Part shown: one piece after another, positions 23,403-26,824 of the stretch | Layout: the number at the start of each line of letters is the position of its first letter | How positions within the stretch are numbered: position 1 is the stretch's first letter | Assembly: GCA_021812825.1 (NCBI GenBank) | Contig: JAKAMO010000027.1 | Coordinates: 1-26,824, forward strand | DNA from: a bacterium | GTDB lineage: Bacteria > Elusimicrobiota > Elusimicrobia > Elusimicrobiales > UBA9959 | Length of the DNA: 26,824 nt | Direction: 5' to 3' | The notes under the pieces: model-generated | Seen by the model: only the letters and a program-made list of their open reading frames with translations | What the model was told of the DNA's origin: nothing | The model's database searches: none | Program-made: the position numbers and the translations under genes

Positions 23403-25367
23403 ATGAGAAAACACTGGAAGAAGAAAGAGCGCCGGCCCTCAGCCGGCGGACACGAAGCTTTGCTGGAAGGAGCGATACAGCATCATGGGACGTTCGCGTT
23501 CCTGCTCTCGGAGAAGGAGGGGACCGGGGACGCCTTCCTCAGGGGCCGGAGCCTGGACCTGGCCATGGACGGCGACAGGGTGCTCGCCCGCGTGCGGCCG
23601 GAGAAGAGCGGGCGCCTCGCCGGGGAGATAGTAAAAGTCGTGAAGAGGGCCCGGACCACCATGGTCGGGGTGCTGCGCAGGACCGGCGGCCGCTGGGCGC
23701 TGTTCCCGGAGAAAGGCTCCGCGCCACCGGCGGAAGTGACCGGCTTCGGGCCCGGGCTGACGCCGTCGGAAGGAGACCTGGCCGTTCTGGAAGTCAGCCG
23801 CTGGCCCGAGGCCGGCAGGCCGGCCGCCGGCCCCGTCAACGAGGTGCTTGGCGATCCTTCGGACATGAGAGCGAGGATAGACGCCGTTCTGCGCGCCCGC
23901 GGCATAAACGAGGATTTCCCGAAGGAAGCGGTCGACCAGGCCGCCGCTTTCGGCGTCAGACTGCAGCCCGCCGCCTGGAAAGGCAGGGAGACTCTTTTCG
24001 ACCTCCCTGTCTGCACGATAGACGGCGCGGACGCGAAGGATTTCGACGACGCCGTCTCCCTCGAGCCGCTTCCCGGAGGGCTGCTGCGCCTGGGAGTGCA
24101 TATAGCCGACGTCGCGCATTACGTGAAGCCGGGCACGGCGCTGGACCGCGAGGCCTATTCGCGGGCCACCAGCGTCTATCTGCCGGACCGCGTAGTACCT
24201 ATGCTGCCGCCGTCGCTTTCCGACAACCTCTGCAGCCTGGTGCCGCGGCAGGAACGGCTGACGATGTCCGTCTTCATAGACCTCGACGCCAACGGTTCCG
24301 TGAAGAAGCGCAGGCTGGCCGAGACCGTGATACGCTCCTGGCGCCGCTTCACTTACGAGGAGGTACAGACCATGCTGGAAGGCGGCCGGGTCCCGGACGT
24401 GCCCAGGCGCATCGAGGAAGCGGTGAAGCGCATGGGAGCCCTGACCGACGTGCTTTACCGCCGGAGGGTACAGCGCGGCGCGCTGGACTTCAACCTGCCC
24501 GAGTACAAGGTCAACGCCGACCCGCACGGCAGGCCGCTGGGCGTCTCGCTGCGCCCCAGGCTGAAGAGCCACAGGCTGATAGAGGAGTTCATGCTGCTGG
24601 CCAACGAGGCGGTGGCCACCGAGCTGTTCAGGGCGGGTAAACCGTTCCTGCACCGGCGCCACGACACCCCAGACCCGCTGAAGCTCAAGGCGCTCGCCGA
24701 GTCGCTCGGCAGCCTCGGTCTTTCGGCCGGCCATATACAGGGGCCGCGCGCGGCCAAGGCCCTGCAGGACGTGCTGCGCCAGGCCGCCGGACACCCGCTG
24801 GAGCAGCTGATAAACTCCCTTATGGTGCGAAGCATGAGGCAGGCCGTCTACTCGCCGGTCTCGCAGGGGCATTTCGGCATAGCCGCGCGCTTCTATTCCC
24901 ACTTCACCTCGCCGATACGCCGCTACCCGGACCTGATGACCCACCGGGCGGTGAAGTCGCTGCTCTCCGGCGGAAAGGCCGGCAGCCCCGGTCACCCGCT
25001 GGACAAGGCCGGCGAGCACTGCTCCGAAAGGGAAAGGGCGGCCGGCGACGCCGAGCACAAGGCGGTGGACATCCTGAGGGGGGAGCTCATCAGGGAGATG
25101 ACCGGCTCGGATATGGACGGCATGGTCACCAGCGTCATCGAGAGCGGCGCGTTCATTTCCCTGGGGGACACCGGAGCAGAGGGCCTGCTGCGCCTCTCCG
25201 GGCTCAAGCCCGGGACCAGGCTGAAGGTGAAGATAGTTTCGGTGGACAGCGCCACCGGGAAGATAGACCTCTCGCTGGAAAGCCGGCCCCAGAAAGCCTC
25301 GGGACCTGAACGCTGGAAAATTTCCAGGCAGAAGCGGGGCCCCGGACGCGGACGCGGCAGGCGGTGA
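23403..25367 (+). CDS. rnr: RNase R/RNase II family exoribonuclease
   Basis: This 3'-5' exoribonuclease degrades RNA processively. In the 654 residues the cold-shock-like regions lie at about 20-65 and 85-135. The RNB catalytic domain contains DGADAKDFDDAV (207-218), with the four metal-binding Asp at 207, 213, 215 and 216, then HIADVAHYV (233-241) and, later, FYSHFTSPIRRYPDL. A short C-terminal S1 domain (about 580-635, GMVTSVIESGAFISLGD) is followed by a basic tail. It is shorter than RNase R of E. coli (813) because the N-terminal helix-turn-helix is missing and the S1 domain is compact, so RNase II/R-like is the safest family call. ATG 23403 has AAGGA 4 nt upstream; the frame is open further upstream inside the lipoprotein gene without family similarity. 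Confidence 0.9.
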   Translation: MRKHWKKKERRPSAGGHEALLEGAIQHHGTFAFLLSEKEGTGDAFLRGRSLDLAMDGDRVLARVRPEKSGRLAGEIVKVVKRARTTMVGVLRRTGGRWALFPEKGSAPPAEVTGFGPGLTPSEGDLAVLEVSRWPEAGRPAAGPVNEVLGDPSDMRARIDAVLRARGINEDFPKEAVDQAAAFGVRLQPAAWKGRETLFDLPVCTIDGADAKDFDDAVSLEPLPGGLLRLGVHIADVAHYVKPGTALDREAYSRATSVYLPDRVVPMLPPSLSDNLCSLVPRQERLTMSVFIDLDANGSVKKRRLAETVIRSWRRFTYEEVQTMLEGGRVPDVPRRIEEAVKRMGALTDVLYRRRVQRGALDFNLPEYKVNADPHGRPLGVSLRPRLKSHRLIEEFMLLANEAVATELFRAGKPFLHRRHDTPDPLKLKALAESLGSLGLSAGHIQGPRAAKALQDVLRQAAGHPLEQLINSLMVRSMRQAVYSPVSQGHFGIAARFYSHFTSPIRRYPDLMTHRAVKSLLSGGKAGSPGHPLDKAGEHCSERERAAGDAEHKAVDILRGELIREMTGSDMDGMVTSVIESGAFISLGDTGAEGLLRLSGLKPGTRLKVKIVSVDSATGKIDLSLESRPQKASGPERWKISRQKRGPGRGRGRR

Positions 25368-25372
25368 ACGAA

Positions 25373-25406
25373 AAAGAGCCGGAGGGCAAAAGACCTCCGG
25401 CTCTTT
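25373..25406. terminator. Bidirectional terminator between rnr and the phosphatase gene
   Basis: AAAGAGCCGGAGG (25373-25385) and CCTCCGGCTCTTT (25394-25406) form a perfect 13-bp stem with an 8-nt loop. T residues follow on the + strand, and on the - strand the stem's A-run gives TTTTT at 25375-25371. It lies between the convergent stops at 25367 (+) and 25424 (-). Confidence 0.92.
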
Positions 25407-25423
25407 CTTTGACCGCGGACCGG

Positions 25424-26134
25424 TTATTTCTTCAGCAGGTCCTTCGCCTTCTGCAGGTCGTCCCTGTATTTCTCGGAACGCAGCAGCTGCTCGTGGAACA
25501 GGTCGCCGAACTTCTTGCCGGCTTCCACGTCCGCCGGATAATGGGCCCCGCCCACCACGCGGTCCTGGGCGATCTCGTCGGCCTTGGCGAAGAACTCGTC
25601 GCCGCGCTCCGGCACCAGGTCGGAAAGAACGTCCGCGGTGACGCGGGAAGCCGAGGCATGGCCGCTTGGATAGGAATAGCTGCTCTTCTTCTTCACGCAG
25701 GGCATTGCTTCCTCGTACGTGACGAACGGGCGGGGCCGGCGGAACCTGTCCTTCATGACCTCCAGCGCGGCCTCGAAGTCCTCTGCCAGCCCGGCGAACA
25801 GGTCCTTGAACTCGGCCGGGACCGCGCCGCCGAACGGGCTGGTGCTGCCCCAATAGTCGTAGTACTCCTCGTCGGCGGTGCGCCTGGCCCTGGCGCAGTC
25901 CTCTTCGGTCCGCTTGTTCTGCCAGGCCAGCACGCCGGCTATGTCGGCGGCCTGCTCCATTGAGTCCGGGGCCGGAGGGGGAGGGAAAGCGGCGTCGGCG
26001 AAGTAGGCCGGGGCCACGTAATGCGCGGCCGCGGGGGCGGTCCGGCTCTCCGCGGTCATCATGGCCTTGTGCGCGCATGCTCCCAGCGAGAGCGCGGCGG
26101 CGGCCAGCAGCAGGTTCTTTCGCAGGTTCTCCAT
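25424..26134 (-). CDS. PAP2 / class A-type acid phosphatase lipoprotein
   Basis: Members of this superfamily hydrolyse phosphomonoesters or lipid phosphates in the periplasm. The 236-residue protein has a lipoprotein signal ending LSLGAC (Cys20). The three phosphatase motifs are KDRFRRPRP (KX6RP, Lys128 and Arg135-Pro136), PSGH (156-159) and RVVGGAHYPAD (Arg192, His198, Asp202). The third motif has Asp in place of the usual Ser before Arg192. The overall size and the motif spacing resemble class A non-specific acid phosphatases (PhoN) more than the small membrane PAP2 proteins. The ATG at 26134 lies 6 nt after a TATAAT box. Single-gene unit, closed by the terminator it shares with rnr. Confidence 0.85.
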   Translation of the reverse strand: MENLRKNLLLAAAALSLGACAHKAMMTAESRTAPAAAHYVAPAYFADAAFPPPPAPDSMEQAADIAGVLAWQNKRTEEDCARARRTADEEYYDYWGSTSPFGGAVPAEFKDLFAGLAEDFEAALEVMKDRFRRPRPFVTYEEAMPCVKKKSSYSYPSGHASASRVTADVLSDLVPERGDEFFAKADEIAQDRVVGGAHYPADVEAGKKFGDLFHEQLLRSEKYRDDLQKAKDLLKK

Positions 26135-26140
26135 CGCGAA

Positions 26141-26146
26141 ATTATA
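26141..26146 (-). promoter_or_regulatory. TATAAT -10 box 6 nt before the phosphatase start
   Basis: On the minus strand TATAAT (26146-26141) is followed by TTCGCG and then the ATG at 26134, so the message is predicted to start at the A of the ATG or next to it. It shares a 53-nt divergent gap with the promoter of the peptidase gene. Confidence 0.6.
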
Positions 26147-26175
26147 TAACTATTGTCTAGGGCCTTTAAAATTTA

Positions 26176-26181
26176 AATAAT
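26176..26181 (+). promoter_or_regulatory. AATAAT -10-like box 6 nt before the peptidase start
   Basis: AATAAT (five of six bases match TATAAT) at 26176-26181 is followed by ACTCCA and the ATG at 26188. The spacing equals that of dtd and the phosphatase gene, which again points to a leaderless message. Confidence 0.45.
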
Positions 26182-26187
26182 ACTCCA

Positions 26188-26824
26188 ATGACGCCAGCGA
26201 TAAACGAAAAACGCATGGTCCAGCTCTTCTGCGAGCTCGCCAGGATCTCGTCCCTCTCGGGCAAGGAAGGCGCCGTGGCCCGCCGGCTATCCATACTGCT
26301 GAAGTTCATGGGCGCAGAGGTGACGGTGGACGACGCCGGCAGGAAGATAGGCGGCGAGACAGGCAACCTCGTGGCCAGCTTCCCGGGCACGGTGAACTGC
26401 GAGCCGTTCCTGCTATCGGCCCACATGGACACCGTAGGCCCCGCCGCCAACGTACAGCCTCGCGTCCACCGCGACCGGATAACCTCGGACGGCACCACGG
26501 TGCTGGGTGCTGACTGCAAGGCCGGCATAGCCGTGATCCTGGAAGTCCTCAAGGTACTGGAGGAGAACAAGCTCCCATACCCGCCGATCGAGGCGGTCTT
26601 CACGATAAGCGAGGAGATGGCGCTGATGGGGGCCAAGCACCTCGACTACGCCTCGCTGCGCTCGCGCTACGGCCTCATCTTCGACAACGAGCAAGGCATA
26701 GAGAACGTCATCACCAGCGCCCCCGCGGCCGACAAGATGGAGATCAAGGTCTACGGGGCGGCCGCGCACTCCGGAGTGGCCCCGGAAAAGGGCATCTCCG
26801 CCATCAAGGTCGTCTCCGACGCCA
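26188..26824 (+). CDS. M20-family metallopeptidase, PepT-like (3' partial)
   Basis: M20 enzymes are two-zinc peptidases of the cytosol; the PepT-like group trims small peptides. The first 212 residues are visible and the frame runs off the window. Metal and catalytic residues are in place: SAHMDTV (His79, Asp81), GADCKAG (Asp109), ISEEMALMG (Glu142 as general base, Glu143 as zinc ligand) and LIFDNEQG (Asp166). AAHSG (His194) begins the dimerisation (lid) domain. The spacing and the EEMALMGA segment look more like PepT/PepT-like peptidases than DapE or ArgE. The ATG at 26188 sits 6 nt after AATAAT. Peptides imported by the Yej-like transporter could be substrates; that is inference. Confidence 0.88.
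   Translation, partial: MTPAINEKRMVQLFCELARISSLSGKEGAVARRLSILLKFMGAEVTVDDAGRKIGGETGNLVASFPGTVNCEPFLLSAHMDTVGPAANVQPRVHRDRITSDGTTVLGADCKAGIAVILEVLKVLEENKLPYPPIEAVFTISEEMALMGAKHLDYASLRSRYGLIFDNEQGIENVITSAPAADKMEIKVYGAAAHSGVAPEKGISAIKVVSDA

Noticed and set aside
23439..26078. Very long open frame on the minus strand opposite rnr and the phosphatase region
   Set aside because: It runs antisense to two well-supported genes and through a terminator, has no recognisable motif, and is rich in Arg, Gly and Pro as expected for a GC-rich shadow frame.
1..26824. tRNA, rRNA, CRISPR array, IS element, prophage or toxin-antitoxin genes
   Set aside because: I looked on both strands for cloverleaf-like sequence, regular repeats, transposase motifs and small paired genes and saw none. 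A tRNA or small-RNA scan would settle the RNA part.

Overview
The window is GC-rich, densely coded bacterial DNA whose intergenic gaps are short and AT-rich. Lipobox lipoproteins, a SurA-type periplasmic isomerase, a Yej-type peptide importer and a GT-C glycosyltransferase point to a Gram-negative (diderm) cell. Isoleucine ATA and arginine AGG codons are common in spite of the high GC, and several genes start 6-8 nt after a TATAAT-like box. My best guess is an uncultured high-GC lineage such as Elusimicrobiota, but this is inference from codon style and gene content. No rRNA, tRNA, CRISPR array, IS element or phage gene was found, and no gene-free stretch exceeds about 115 nt.

Layout. 1-1514 (+): the 3' end of a type I polyketide/lipid synthase (dehydratase domain) overlapping a phosphopantetheinyl transferase that would activate its carrier domains. 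1614-3245 (+): an acyl-CoA carboxylase carboxyltransferase subunit with its own leader and terminator. 3337-5282 (+): an MscS-type channel followed by a periplasmic PpiC/SurA-type isomerase, ending in a strong bidirectional terminator. 5358-8848 (-): a tight four-gene operon of uncharacterised membrane proteins headed by a DUF6754-like protein; this is the best candidate in the window for an undescribed system. 8937-15160 (-): a complete five-gene Yej-type oligopeptide ABC importer, with two separate ATPases instead of the fused YejF and an enlarged YejE-like permease. 15198-17378 (-): a GT-C glycosyltransferase. 17448-20714 (-): a three-gene cassette of a small soluble protein, a MutL/GlmL ASKHA ATPase and a barrel-sandwich/KOW-like protein, possibly a reactivase for a B12-dependent mutase encoded elsewhere. 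20813-22100 (-): a stand-alone AsnC/RAM domain, a secreted protein of unknown function and a DUF192 protein. 22214-25367 (+): D-aminoacyl-tRNA deacylase, a lipoprotein and a short RNase R, closed by a second bidirectional terminator. 25424-26134 (-): a PAP2/class A-type acid phosphatase lipoprotein. 26188-end (+): the start of an M20 PepT-like peptidase, cut by the window edge.

The genes fall into three loose themes: lipid/polyketide chemistry (synthase, PPTase, carboxyltransferase), envelope and transport functions (channel, isomerase, membrane cluster, peptide importer, glycosyltransferase, lipoproteins), and housekeeping in RNA quality control and peptide breakdown (Dtd, RNase R, peptidases). 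Peptide import by the Yej-like system plus a PepT-like peptidase fits a peptide-using heterotroph, but that link is inferred.
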